A stretch of DNA of 64,000 nt. It comes from Candidatus Zixiibacteriota bacterium (GTDB lineage Bacteria > Zixibacteria > MSB-5A5 > GN15 > JAAZOE01). The notes beneath the pieces are model-generated. The model worked only from the letters and a program-made list of their open reading frames with translations, did not search any database and was not told the DNA's origin. Shown in pieces: positions 1 through 9,804 of the stretch. The translations under genes were made by a program, and so were the position numbers. Each line of letters starts with the position of its first letter. Within the stretch, counting starts at the first letter, position 1. Location: contig DAOUTW010000002.1 of the NCBI GenBank assembly GCA_030668485.1, positions 1 through 64,000 on the forward strand. Reading direction: 5' to 3'.

Positions 1-456
1 AGCTAAATCGTCTGAAAATACTTATTGTCAAAACCGAGGCTTAATCAGAAGATGAGAAAAAGTTACTTCCTCTGGTGCCTCCATCTGTGTAAAAAAATGA
101 CCCCTTTACCAACACTTTTTGGTCATTATGCCCGCGATGACGAACTTTTATTCATGCTTAGCTGTTCCGTCAGGTCTTGGCCGACGAAGGAGGGTGTGAC
201 CTGACGGTCACTTATAAAGACCAGAGGTGTATCTGGCCAACCCACGACAAGCCTGATCTCCCCCATTATTAGCGTAACTCTTAGCCATAGTCGACGTAAA
301 TAGTATTGAATACTTCGTGGGTATAGCGGTATAGGGAATGTAAGGGATTGTAAGGTTCAACACCCCATCTGAAATAAGACGAGATCGGCTGTCCACTTAT
401 ATCCCCTATAAAAAACCAGAATGCAATTTCTTGATAAACCGGCAGGTGAGGCGATT
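1..456. other. Intergenic region with inverted repeats, no gene seen
   Basis: No convincing coding region is visible on either strand. A 7-bp inverted repeat (AATGACC at 96-102, GGTCATT at 121-127) encloses a T-rich loop, and a stronger 10-bp repeat is listed separately at 167-207. The small open frame on the minus strand (208-396) lacks a ribosome site and resembles nothing known to me. The stretch may hold the end of a gene left of the window and the promoter of the protease gene at 457. Confidence 0.5.
167..207. repeat. Perfect 10-bp inverted repeat (hairpin)
   Basis: CCGTCAGGTC at 167-176 is exactly complementary to GACCTGACGG at 198-207, with a 21-nt loop. There is no T-tract after it, so it is not a classical intrinsic terminator. 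Similar long-armed hairpins stand in other gaps of this window (13216-13251, 46821-46869, 56885-56922). It could be a transcript-end structure or a REP-like element. Confidence 0.6.
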
Positions 457-2733
457 ATGATTAAGACTGGCCACAAAACTGTGTATCTGATTGTCATGGT
501 GTGCGTTAGCATGTTGATGGTAGGCGTTGCACCGGCGCAGGAGTACGGAAAAACGCAATCGGCAACCTTTCAGGAATTTCTCGATTCAGCCCCGCCACTT
601 TTTAAGAATATGTTCGCACCTCGCCATTTGCCGCCGAATTATACGCCCAAATCAGCAGGCCAATATAATCGCTACGATTGGCAGGCGGCTATCGATGCCA
701 CCTGGGGGATCGGTCTCGGTATTGAATTGAAAAAATCGTTTTTTCAGGACAGTTGGGATTTGGTTGATGAATCGTTCCCGGCGTTCAACGATCTCGATTC
801 CAATATCTGGCAGGATGTGTACGACCGCTACTGGCCGGAGTTGACCGATACCAGTCTTTATATCAGCCGTGGACGTTTTTGCGCAATAATGCAGAATGCC
901 TATATGGTCCTGGGTGACGATCATACCGCTATGATGGACTTGGACGTTATCTATACCGAACCGCTTCCGGGAGTGCCGCTCTTCAACGGTGTTGGCATCG
1001 GCGATAACGATCATTTCGGGGCGGCCCTGACACCTCTGGCAGATAGCTCTATTGTGGTTTACGATGCCGTCGAGTCGCATCCGCTGGGTCTGGAGCCGGG
1101 TGATCTGGTGCTGGGATATGACGGCATGGCATGGAAAGATATTTATCCTCAATTACTGGACGCCGAACTGCCGATGACTAACCCGCCGTACCATACCACC
1201 CAAAAGACTTTCGATCATACGATTCTGGCCGCAGTCGGCCAAAACTGGCACTTGTTCGATACCATCGACGTGGTCAAATATGGCAATGGCGATACTCTGC
1301 ATTTTCCGACCAGTCTGCTGGCGGGACAGAATATGAACTTCTGGGGGACCGAGCAGCTTGAAATTCCGGGTGTGCCAAAACCGAATCCGTATTTCGAAGA
1401 GGTATTCAGTTGGGGCTACATCGACGGAACCGATATTGCTTACATTTATACTCACGGCTGGTGGGGCGACGAAGCCGCTCTTCTGGAAAAGTGGGGAAAG
1501 GCGCTCGATTCGATCATGCATAATGGTGAAGTCGAAGGGCTTATCATCGATGACCGGGCCAACTGGGGATCGGCGCATCTGACTTTTATCGATCCGGTAA
1601 ACCGGCTCTTTGATGATACTATCCAAGTGGTTCGATGGTTTGATCGCTGTAGCCCCACCGATCATTTTGATATGTGCCCTAACGATGATCTTGGTGAATT
1701 TGTAACATCAATAAATGGCGAAGCGAAGCATTTCTTCGACAAACCGATCGCAATCCTGACCGGACCTAATGCAGTTAGCGGAGGCGACTTTTTCCCGATG
1801 GCGATGTCGTTTCATCCGATGGTCAAGATATTCGGCAAGCCGACCAACGGCGCTTTCAGTAGTGTAGCGGCCGGTAATTGGATTTATTCGTATTGGCTGG
1901 TTACCCTGACCTATACGGTGTGCGATTTGTTTGATAATCCGGGCGATTATTTATTACGCAAGGAGTTTCCCAACCCTGTCGATTTTCCGTGGGTCGCTTA
2001 TGAAGATGTATGGCTGACGAGGGACGGGATTGCCGAGGGCCGGGATGACGTCGTGGAAGCGGCGGTCGAGTGGATATATTCGGGGGATGTCGATCAGGAT
2101 GGAATCAACAATGCACTTGATAATTGTCCCGGAACGACCAATCCATTGCAGGAAGACGCCGATGCCGACGGTGTCGGCGATGTTTGTGATGTTTGCGAGG
2201 GATACGATAATTATTCCGATACCGACCAGGACAGCATCCCGTATTGTTATGATAATTGCCCCGAAACCACCAATCCCGATCAGGCTAATTCCGACAACGA
2301 CAGTTATGGCGACTTGTGCGATAATTGTCCCTTGGCCGATAACGAGGACCAGGCCGATATCGACGGCGACGGCATTGGAGATGCCTGCGATGAATGTACC
2401 GATACCGATGTCGACGGCTGGGGCAATCCCGGCTATGCGGCTAACACCTGCGAGGTCGATAATTGCCCTGACGTTTTTAATATCTGGCAGGAAGATTCCG
2501 ACGGTGATGGTGTCGGCGACGCCTGCGAATATATATGCGGCGATGCCAACGGCGACGAGTTAGTTAATGTCGGCGATGCGGTTTTCCTGATAAACTATGT
2601 ATTTCGAGGGGGCGAGGCGCCTGATCCGATCGAGGCGGGCGACGCCAACTGCGACAATCAGACCAATGTCGGCGATGCCGTTTACCTCATAAATTATGTC
2701 TTCAAAGGCGGCGCAGAACCCTGCTGCCCGTAG
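457..2733 (+). CDS. Secreted S41-like peptidase with thrombospondin-3 repeats and C-terminal dockerin
   Basis: The ATG at 457 is preferred over the in-frame ATG at 421 because AGGTGAG lies 8 nt before it and the protein then opens directly with a signal peptide ending near APAQ. Numbering from 421, residues about 220-245 resemble a PDZ domain (LEPGDLVLGYDG). Residues about 340-500 resemble the S41 (C-terminal processing protease) core, with GPNAVSGGDFF placing a candidate nucleophile at Ser453. Calcium-binding thrombospondin type-3 repeats (DxDxDGVGDxCD) fill about 555-705, and a type I dockerin with two loops ends the protein at about 706-770 with CCP. The expected role is a cell-surface or exported protease. 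I could not confirm the S41 lysine by eye, so the catalytic assignment is moderate. Confidence 0.8.
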   Translation: MIKTGHKTVYLIVMVCVSMLMVGVAPAQEYGKTQSATFQEFLDSAPPLFKNMFAPRHLPPNYTPKSAGQYNRYDWQAAIDATWGIGLGIELKKSFFQDSWDLVDESFPAFNDLDSNIWQDVYDRYWPELTDTSLYISRGRFCAIMQNAYMVLGDDHTAMMDLDVIYTEPLPGVPLFNGVGIGDNDHFGAALTPLADSSIVVYDAVESHPLGLEPGDLVLGYDGMAWKDIYPQLLDAELPMTNPPYHTTQKTFDHTILAAVGQNWHLFDTIDVVKYGNGDTLHFPTSLLAGQNMNFWGTEQLEIPGVPKPNPYFEEVFSWGYIDGTDIAYIYTHGWWGDEAALLEKWGKALDSIMHNGEVEGLIIDDRANWGSAHLTFIDPVNRLFDDTIQVVRWFDRCSPTDHFDMCPNDDLGEFVTSINGEAKHFFDKPIAILTGPNAVSGGDFFPMAMSFHPMVKIFGKPTNGAFSSVAAGNWIYSYWLVTLTYTVCDLFDNPGDYLLRKEFPNPVDFPWVAYEDVWLTRDGIAEGRDDVVEAAVEWIYSGDVDQDGINNALDNCPGTTNPLQEDADADGVGDVCDVCEGYDNYSDTDQDSIPYCYDNCPETTNPDQANSDNDSYGDLCDNCPLADNEDQADIDGDGIGDACDECTDTDVDGWGNPGYAANTCEVDNCPDVFNIWQEDSDGDGVGDACEYICGDANGDELVNVGDAVFLINYVFRGGEAPDPIEAGDANCDNQTNVGDAVYLINYVFKGGAEPCCP

Positions 2734-2828
2734 TAACGCCTTCCCTTCCCCCGGCCTTTTACTTTTACTCCAATCCCCCTTTTATTCATTTACAGCCATA
2801 GTAACCAGGAAATTTCAAGCCAAGATTA

Positions 2829-5483
2829 TCAGTCAAACAAATCGCCAATCAATTCAAGTGGGAGGCAGGTACGAACCCATGTCCATTTATTTCTTACCAG
2901 ACTGAGGGTAATATCAAATTTCTGATTATTATCATAAACGGTGATACTGACGTAAAGCCTGGAATAACCGGCGTCTTCACCGCACCCTCCCCACGTAACC
3001 GTATGCCAATACTGACCTACGACGTTGGACACATCCTTGACTTTGAACTCGGCCTCATTGTTTCGTTCGGAGGCCGTTAGCTGTTCATTTTTAAGAGTCT
3101 TGGAATAACCACCGGGCATCAAATGAAACGAGGTTTGCACTTTGCTTATGCTTCCAATATCACCACACCATTTATGACGAAGGTATACGTGGATGGAATC
3201 TACTTTCTTGCCGCCTTCAACATTGGCCACGAATGTTCCCGCCGCATGACCGGAGTACGATTTACCCTCCTTTAATTCCCGCGAAACCCCCATATTGATC
3301 TTCTTTCCCTCGGGAGTCACCAGAATTGCGTTCGCCATAGCCGGGGAACGCAATTGCCAATCATCAAATGTTTCCAGACGGTCTATTACTTTAGTGGGAA
3401 GAATGTGATGATCGGAGCGATATACAAAATAGGGCGTGGGCGGACTATCCGGCCCCTCTATTTCAACCGCCGGCACAAATATACCCGCATTCAAAGACTT
3501 AGCCAGCCACTCATACCCGGACATTCCCCGGAATTTTTCTTGAAGGGTTTCTTTATTATGAATGTTATAGCGGCACAATTCGGTGCCATACACGTTGGCT
3601 TCTGATAGGACATTCATGTCGAATTTGTCATAGCCCTCACTCCCCTCACCCCCCTGTGGGCATAATACAGTGCCTTCAAATGATTGGCCATCGACTTCAA
3701 TCTTATGATTGGTTGCCGGGAAAGCTCCACAATAGGTAGCAGCCCAGCCGCGAAACAACGCCAGCGCATTGAGGTGTAAATATCCGGACTTGCCATAGCC
3801 CACTAATCCATACTTAAATGGCATTGGATTCTCAGGGCGTCCTTTGAGGGGATCGCCGGTGTTGTCATACTCAAGGGGTGAAAGGTTGTCGAAATCGGTC
3901 GATAAAACGGTTCGCCAGACGTACGGTTTATCGACACCGTATTCTTCTTGCCAATTACTCTCAATAGGACCCCAGTCTACAATCCTGAATCCCATCACAC
4001 TAACCTGCCCGTCAAGGGCATCGTAGATTAACTGGTTAAACTTGTTACACAAATCCGTAAAGTCCTTCATATTACCGTCGGTAAGCGGCCAAGACTCGTT
4101 GAGATCGGATTCAACAAGAACTTCATTGATTTCGAACCGGGGCGGGAGTTTGTCGACAACATCTCCGGAAGCAACCACCCAGCTTTCATTATTATCAAAA
4201 GTGATAAGCCCTCCAACCATTGCTTCTGTGAATGAGCATGGGTGGGTTGTATATCCTGTGACGTCAAAATCCTCATCATATTCACCGTTTGGTAATAATC
4301 GGACAATTGATATGTTCGGACTGCTGAGCATTTTAATACCGGCTAAAAGAATTCTTCCGTCGGGTCTCACACTTAGAGCTCCTGCTTGAATATTGCCAAA
4401 CAGTTTTTTTAGGATTCTTTTGCCTTCACTTCCGAAATTATTGGAAGGTGAGCCATCCTTTTCGTAACTGGCGACGGCATAAGACGTTTTTTCGCCTTCC
4501 TGTACAGTTCCAGCGAGAATAATATTTAATGCCGACCGGCCGAAGGCTATATCTTCGAGAACGGCCGGATTCTCAGCACCATAGCTGATGAATGAAGTTC
4601 CGCCAGCACCGAAATTGACTTTTCGAGTGCCGTCAGCATTAAATCCGCCAAGAGCAAATAACAAAACCGGTTCCTTGTCCTCGTGGGGGGATTTAACGAT
4701 GGCTGTTCCCCCTGCTATTAAATCGCCATCTGGATGAACAAGCACCCTGGTGGCCAGAACCCACTGGGCCGGCGGAAATTCAGCAAAAAGCCATCCCTTG
4801 CCATTCAGCGATTTATCATATGTCCCATCCGAATTTAAGCGCATGATTACAAATTTTTTATTTTTCTCATCGTCGAAAGCCTGAACCGCCAGCACGATCT
4901 TGCCATTGCCGTCGACAGTCACCGATTGGGCCGATGCCTGCCATGGATGATCTATCGGCGGTAATGCATAGCCATCGGCACCAAAGGACTTATCGATCAG
5001 TCCGTTGGGTGCAACACGTGCCACAACCGCGCGGAATTTTCCTTTACAGAAGGTTTCACCGGCAACGATTAATGAATTATCGGACAGATCGACCGCGACA
5101 TCAAATGCACGTTGCTGCTCGCAGCCGGGGACGCCTAAAGTTCTTCTGCCATTCATATTGAACTTTTTGTCACGCCTTCCGTCCGGCAGATACCGGACCA
5201 GGGCCATACTCAGATCTGAGCGGAGCTCTGTCCAGCCCGCAACGACTACATTGCCATCGTTATCCAATATGGCGGCTTCGGCACTGATGTGATCGGTATT
5301 GGGAAAGTCGGTCCATATGGTTCCGCGAATTCCAAAAGGAAAAGCGATATGACCGCTTTTCAGGAATTTCATGAGCATGATTTTTTCGTCGATATTCGCT
5401 TGAGCGTTTGCTCCTGCAAAGGCGGCCATTACTAATAGCACAGCGGCAATGCAAGGCAAGATGCGTGAATTTGGCAGGTGCAT
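2829..5483 (-). CDS. Exported delta-60 repeat protein
   Basis: The start at 5483 has GGGAGG 8 nt upstream, followed by a Sec signal peptide (hydrophobic stretch ending GANAQA). Residues about 45-450 contain at least six delta-60 type repeats of the form LxPDGxxDxxFGxxG (for example APNGLIDKSFGADGY and LPNGEYDEDFDVTGY). Such repeats fold as propeller-like blades in secreted bacterial proteins. The C-terminal half (about 450-884) has no domain I recognise; it is rich in aromatic residues and has scattered cysteines. The gene converges with the protease at 457-2733 and diverges from the arylsulfotransferase-like gene. The function is unknown, and surface or periplasmic location is inferred from the signal peptide. 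Confidence 0.75.
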   Translation of the reverse strand: MHLPNSRILPCIAAVLLVMAAFAGANAQANIDEKIMLMKFLKSGHIAFPFGIRGTIWTDFPNTDHISAEAAILDNDGNVVVAGWTELRSDLSMALVRYLPDGRRDKKFNMNGRRTLGVPGCEQQRAFDVAVDLSDNSLIVAGETFCKGKFRAVVARVAPNGLIDKSFGADGYALPPIDHPWQASAQSVTVDGNGKIVLAVQAFDDEKNKKFVIMRLNSDGTYDKSLNGKGWLFAEFPPAQWVLATRVLVHPDGDLIAGGTAIVKSPHEDKEPVLLFALGGFNADGTRKVNFGAGGTSFISYGAENPAVLEDIAFGRSALNIILAGTVQEGEKTSYAVASYEKDGSPSNNFGSEGKRILKKLFGNIQAGALSVRPDGRILLAGIKMLSSPNISIVRLLPNGEYDEDFDVTGYTTHPCSFTEAMVGGLITFDNNESWVVASGDVVDKLPPRFEINEVLVESDLNESWPLTDGNMKDFTDLCNKFNQLIYDALDGQVSVMGFRIVDWGPIESNWQEEYGVDKPYVWRTVLSTDFDNLSPLEYDNTGDPLKGRPENPMPFKYGLVGYGKSGYLHLNALALFRGWAATYCGAFPATNHKIEVDGQSFEGTVLCPQGGEGSEGYDKFDMNVLSEANVYGTELCRYNIHNKETLQEKFRGMSGYEWLAKSLNAGIFVPAVEIEGPDSPPTPYFVYRSDHHILPTKVIDRLETFDDWQLRSPAMANAILVTPEGKKINMGVSRELKEGKSYSGHAAGTFVANVEGGKKVDSIHVYLRHKWCGDIGSISKVQTSFHLMPGGYSKTLKNEQLTASERNNEAEFKVKDVSNVVGQYWHTVTWGGCGEDAGYSRLYVSITVYDNNQKFDITLSLVRNKWTWVRTCLPLELIGDLFD

Positions 5484-5744
5484 GGTATTTGCCTCCCAAT
5501 CAATTATAATGATTTCCTAATTTTCGAGAATCTGCCTTAATTACTTTGTCCAGTATATGGATAAGGTATCGGGAATGCAAATTAAAATATTCTTGTTTTC
5601 GTTTTTCCTGAATTGGGTGTGTGTCCAGCCGCGTTCTTTTCGCGGAACAATCATTACCAGTCATTGTTGATAATGGATATATAGAGCCCACGATATTAAC
5701 GTACAGCTTGGGATTTCAACGGGGCGATTAATTGAAAAGATGGA

Positions 5745-7667
5745 GTGTGTCATTTGGGAAATACAGCTAAATATGGATATTGGTTGATAGTAGCATCCTT
5801 TCTGTTTGTGGCCGTTTCTTCGACGCAGGCCCAGGATCAAACGGTCGGGCTGTTTACTTACGATACGGCTATTTACAGAGGCTATACATTGTTTGCGCCG
5901 ATGAGTTCGTCTGCGACCGTTCTGATGGACGATTTTGGACGAATGGTCCATAGCTGGGAAGCGGTCAACGCGCCGGCCGCGTCGGTATATCTGCTTGATA
6001 ATGGTAATCTGCTTCGCACCAATCATCTGACCGGCAGCGCCGGAGCGGGCGGAGGGGTGCAGATCTTCGATTGGGATGGAAATGTTGTCTGGGATTATGT
6101 TTATTGGAGTGACACCTACCTCCAGCATCATGACATCGAACCGATGCCGAATGGCAATGTACTGATCCTTGCCTGGGAATACAAAACCGTGGCTGAAGCT
6201 GTCGCCGCGGGCCGCAACCCGGCGCTTTTGGATGACACCCTGTTATGGCCGGAACATATCGTCGAGGTCAAACCAACCGGGCCGACCACCGGGGAGATTG
6301 TCTGGGAATGGCATCTGTGGGATCACCTGATTCAAGATTTTGATCCCCTCGCGGATAATTACGGCGTGGTTGAGGATCATCCCGAATTGATGGATCTAAA
6401 TTATGCTCCGACTGGCAACCCCGATTGGATTCATGCCAATGCGATCGATTATAATGCCGAACTGGATCAGATCGTTATCAGTGCCCGGACGATGAATGAA
6501 TTATGGATTATCGATCACGGCACCACGACTGAAGAAGCAGCCGGGAATACCGGTGGCAGGAGCGGTATGGGCGGCGCTTTTCTTTATCGTTGGGGAAATC
6601 CCCTGGTGTATCGTGCGGGGACAGCAGCCGATCAAAAATTATTCGGTCAGCATGATGTGCACTGGATCCCCGAAGGTTTGCCCGGCGCGGGTAATTTGCT
6701 GGTTTACAACAATGGACAAGGACGCACCGAGGGGAATTATTCGACGGTTGATGAAATCGTTCCTGCCGTCGGCGTGGGCGGGCGCTATGCGCGACCGGCG
6801 AGTGGAGAGCCGTTTGGCCCGGCGTCAGCCATATGGTCATATGTGGCCGATCCTCCGACCAGCTTCTATTCGAATATTCTGTCAAGTGCCCAGCGGCTTC
6901 CCAATGGCAATACTCTGATTTGTGCCGGACGCATTGGCAAGTTTACCGAAATCGATGAGAATGGGCAGATATTGTGGGAATATATCAATCCGATTACTGC
7001 GACTGGCGGGATGAATCAGGGCGATGTGGTTCAACCGGGGTCCAATTTTGTATTCAGGGCCCTCCGCTTCACATCCGATTTTCCCGGGCTGGCCGGGCGA
7101 ACACTTATTCCGGAAACAACCCTGGAACGCTACCCGATTACAGTTTCCGGAACCAGCCATTCCCCGGTAAATCCGGAGAGCAACAATCAGGTCGAGGTCA
7201 CGACTTCGATAACCTATGACTATCAACCGGCTGTGGTGGAACTTAAGGTCGGATCGGGCAACGATTTCTGGACTATTCCGATGGATGCCGACGGTGTCGG
7301 CGAGGATGGTGACTTTTTATATAGCGCCGTTGTTCCTGCCCAGGCCGGACCGGATGTTTTCTACTATATCTATGTCGAAGCCAGCCCCGATACATCTTTG
7401 TATGATCCGCCCAATGCGCCATTTATCGCTTACAATTACTCTGTCGAAGGAGGTTTGCCCTATGTATGCGGTGATGCCAGCGGTGATGGGACAGTCGATG
7501 TCGGAGATGCCGTTTTCCTGATCAATTATATTTTCAAGAGTGGCGCCGCGCCCGACCCGATAGAGGCCGGTGATGCCAACTGCGATAATCAGGTCAATGT
7601 CGGCGATGCGGTCTACCTGATCCAACATATCTTCAATAGCGGCCCACAGCCGTGTTGTCAATTTTAA
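5745..7667 (+). CDS. Arylsulfotransferase (ASST)-family protein with C-terminal dockerin
   Basis: The first candidate start is GTG at 5745. A TTG at 5754 with GGAG 8 nt upstream is an equally good alternative. A signal peptide ends near TQAQ. The body (about 40-470) has the blade-like motifs of the arylsulfotransferase family, including QHHDIEPMPNGNVLIL, DWIHANAIDYN and QHDVHWIPEG, whose histidines match the family's conserved substrate-site histidines. Family members transfer sulfate between phenolic sulfates and phenols in the periplasm, but many distant members have no tested activity. A beta-sandwich-like linker follows, and a two-loop dockerin ending PQPCC closes the protein (about 575-640). 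A link to the sulfate metabolism encoded further on is possible but not shown. Confidence 0.8.
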   Translation: MCHLGNTAKYGYWLIVASFLFVAVSSTQAQDQTVGLFTYDTAIYRGYTLFAPMSSSATVLMDDFGRMVHSWEAVNAPAASVYLLDNGNLLRTNHLTGSAGAGGGVQIFDWDGNVVWDYVYWSDTYLQHHDIEPMPNGNVLILAWEYKTVAEAVAAGRNPALLDDTLLWPEHIVEVKPTGPTTGEIVWEWHLWDHLIQDFDPLADNYGVVEDHPELMDLNYAPTGNPDWIHANAIDYNAELDQIVISARTMNELWIIDHGTTTEEAAGNTGGRSGMGGAFLYRWGNPLVYRAGTAADQKLFGQHDVHWIPEGLPGAGNLLVYNNGQGRTEGNYSTVDEIVPAVGVGGRYARPASGEPFGPASAIWSYVADPPTSFYSNILSSAQRLPNGNTLICAGRIGKFTEIDENGQILWEYINPITATGGMNQGDVVQPGSNFVFRALRFTSDFPGLAGRTLIPETTLERYPITVSGTSHSPVNPESNNQVEVTTSITYDYQPAVVELKVGSGNDFWTIPMDADGVGEDGDFLYSAVVPAQAGPDVFYYIYVEASPDTSLYDPPNAPFIAYNYSVEGGLPYVCGDASGDGTVDVGDAVFLINYIFKSGAAPDPIEAGDANCDNQVNVGDAVYLIQHIFNSGPQPCCQF

Positions 7668-8076
7668 TTTAAACATCCGTGAATTGTTGACGATGCCCGG
7701 TAATATCGACCGATACTGCCGGGTTATCGCGACTCTTGCCGGTAGTTAGTGAGCCCTATTATTTCCTTGACTTAAACTTATCAATGGTTATAATATATAC
7801 ATAATCATCGTGAGTCTGCAGCGCGAAAGTAACATCAATTGAGCACACCCTTAATAGTTATATATTGATCCTTGGTATAAGGGTCTTGACAAGAACCAAT
7901 GCCCGGTTGGGGCGATGGTGCGGATGAGGGTGTCTTGATTCCTCAGGAAGTAATGACATCTCCTCTGTTTCCAATCTATTCATCGGGCAGCGGTAAGTGC
8001 AATTCCAAATAGCGTCAATGGTTTTCTATGACCGTGTGCTGTTTGGATGAAAATTCAGGTGCAATTGGAGGGTACA
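7668..8076. other. Intergenic region before the YadA-head-like gene
   Basis: About 400 bp without a gene. It holds a 7-bp imperfect hairpin (CCCGGTA near 7695 with TGCCGGG near 7716) that lacks a T-tract, and a good sigma-70-like promoter at 7767-7794. Nothing else is recognised. Confidence 0.5.
7767..7794 (+). promoter_or_regulatory. Sigma-70-like promoter TTGACT-N16-TATAAT
   Basis: TTGACT at 7767-7772 and TATAAT at 7789-7794 are separated by 16 bp in an A+T-rich stretch. The promoter would give a leader of roughly 275 nt for the gene starting at 8077. This is a sequence match only. Confidence 0.55.
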
Positions 8077-9777
8077 ATGTACAAATTTCAAGTTCTTGTT
8101 TTGGCTATTGTCGCTTTGTTTCTCTTTGGCGGAGCTTTGGCCGATTCACCATCATTGATGACCTATCAAGGGGTTTTGCTCGATGCTTCAGATAATCCTT
8201 TGGTCAACTCAACTCATAATGTGACGTTTAAGATCTATGATGAGGAGATGCTGGGTACGGGAAACATGCTTTACGAGTGGAACTTTCCGACCTTGACGAC
8301 CGATGCATCTGGAGGTTTCACCGTAACATTAAACAATCTGAATCAGACCGATTTTGCCGATACCTCTCTCTGGCTTGAGATCCAGGTCGATTCCGATGGC
8401 CCGATGGATCCCCGTATTCGGTTGACAGCGGCCCCGTACGCTATTCGGGCCGGTGGCTCATGGTCACTCAATGGAAACGAGAATCCCGACGATCTTTTCT
8501 TTCTCGGAACGACTGATAATTCTCCGATGGAATTTAAGGTTAATAACTATCATGCATTACACTTCATGCCACCAGACGTGTATTCATCATTTAATGTCCT
8601 CACATCCAGCATAATTGGTGGTCATGGGAACAATACTGTGACCGAAGAGGTTCAGGGAGGAACTATTAGCGGTGGCGGTTATTATAACACGATCGGGGGT
8701 ATAGATTGTCGAAATAAGATCACACAAAATTTTGGTACTATAGGTGGTGGCGCTGATAACAAAGTACTTGCCAAATATGGGTCAGTGGGTGGAGGATATT
8801 CCAATAACGCGAGCGGGGAATATAGCACCATCCCTGGCGGTTATAACTGTTTAGCCTCGGGAGATTACTCTTTTGCGGCCGGATACAAGGCCTCGGCAAT
8901 ACATAATGGGTCTTTTGTCTGGGGCGACTATACCGAAGCCACGGTACATACGACCGGTGACAATCAATTCAAGATAAGGGCGTCAGGAGGTGTTATCATA
9001 GGCGGCGGAGTTGATGCTAACGTGGAAATTAACGATGCCAACAATGTCACGGCCATCCAATTCCATGGTGGTAGCCATTCCATGCGAATGAAAAATTCCT
9101 CCGATGAATTGATAATAAAGCATGACGCCGAAGCGGGTAAGATTATACTTTACCCTTCCGGATCCCTGGACGCGTCGATCGAATTAAACGGCGGTAATCA
9201 TCTCCTTAGAATGAAAAATTCCTCCGGTGATTTGACTATAACAAATGACGCCGAAGCGAGTACGATTAAACTCTTCCCATCAGGATCCACGACCGGCGAG
9301 TCGATCAGGCTCAATGGTGAGACCGGTGCAGTAGTAACTGAAATACTTAAGATTTGCAATGGCTGCGATATTTCGGAACCGTTTGCGATGACCGATGATG
9401 TTATGCTACCAGAAGGAGCCCTGGTAGTGATCGATGCCGCTAATCCGGGGCGTACTACCTTGAGCACTCGGCCATATGACCCCTGCGTGGCCGGTGTGAT
9501 TTCAGGAGCCGGAGATATTAATCCGGGATTGACTCTGAGCCAGCATGGAATTTTTGATGATGGCCAGAATGTGGCCCTGACCGGCCGGGTTTACTGTCTC
9601 GCGACCGCCGCCAATGGAGCCATTCGTCCGGGTGATATGCTGACAACTTCGAATATTGCGGGCCATGCCATGAAAGCAACCGATCGTGGCCGGGCTTTCG
9701 GCTCGGTGATAGGTAAAGCAATGACTTCCCTAAATGATGGAGAAGGCCTGGTCCTTGTCCTGGTTAACCTTCAATAA
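8077..9777 (+). CDS. Exported protein with YadA-head-like glycine repeats and C-terminal fibre-type domain
   Basis: The ATG at 8077 is chosen because GGAGGG lies 5 nt upstream and a signal peptide follows at once; the longer frame from 8047 would bury that peptide. Residues about 20-130 (YQGVLLDASDNPL onward) form an N-terminal beta domain common in exported FCB proteins. The middle (about 180-310) has short glycine-rich repeats (GTIGGGADN, GSVGGGYSN, FAAGYKASA), like the left-handed beta-roll heads of trimeric adhesins. The last 150 residues, rich in GDMLTTS-type motifs, resemble C-terminal domains of fibre-like proteins. It probably forms an extended surface structure. No anchor or dockerin is visible. 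Confidence 0.65.
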   Translation: MYKFQVLVLAIVALFLFGGALADSPSLMTYQGVLLDASDNPLVNSTHNVTFKIYDEEMLGTGNMLYEWNFPTLTTDASGGFTVTLNNLNQTDFADTSLWLEIQVDSDGPMDPRIRLTAAPYAIRAGGSWSLNGNENPDDLFFLGTTDNSPMEFKVNNYHALHFMPPDVYSSFNVLTSSIIGGHGNNTVTEEVQGGTISGGGYYNTIGGIDCRNKITQNFGTIGGGADNKVLAKYGSVGGGYSNNASGEYSTIPGGYNCLASGDYSFAAGYKASAIHNGSFVWGDYTEATVHTTGDNQFKIRASGGVIIGGGVDANVEINDANNVTAIQFHGGSHSMRMKNSSDELIIKHDAEAGKIILYPSGSLDASIELNGGNHLLRMKNSSGDLTITNDAEASTIKLFPSGSTTGESIRLNGETGAVVTEILKICNGCDISEPFAMTDDVMLPEGALVVIDAANPGRTTLSTRPYDPCVAGVISGAGDINPGLTLSQHGIFDDGQNVALTGRVYCLATAANGAIRPGDMLTTSNIAGHAMKATDRGRAFGSVIGKAMTSLNDGEGLVLVLVNLQ

Positions 9778-9804
9778 ATAAACTGCCAGGATAAGGAGAA
9801 CGAC

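Noticed and set aside
208-396. 62-codon minus-strand frame near the left edge
   Set aside because: No ribosome site, no recognisable domain and overlap with the hairpin at 167-207.
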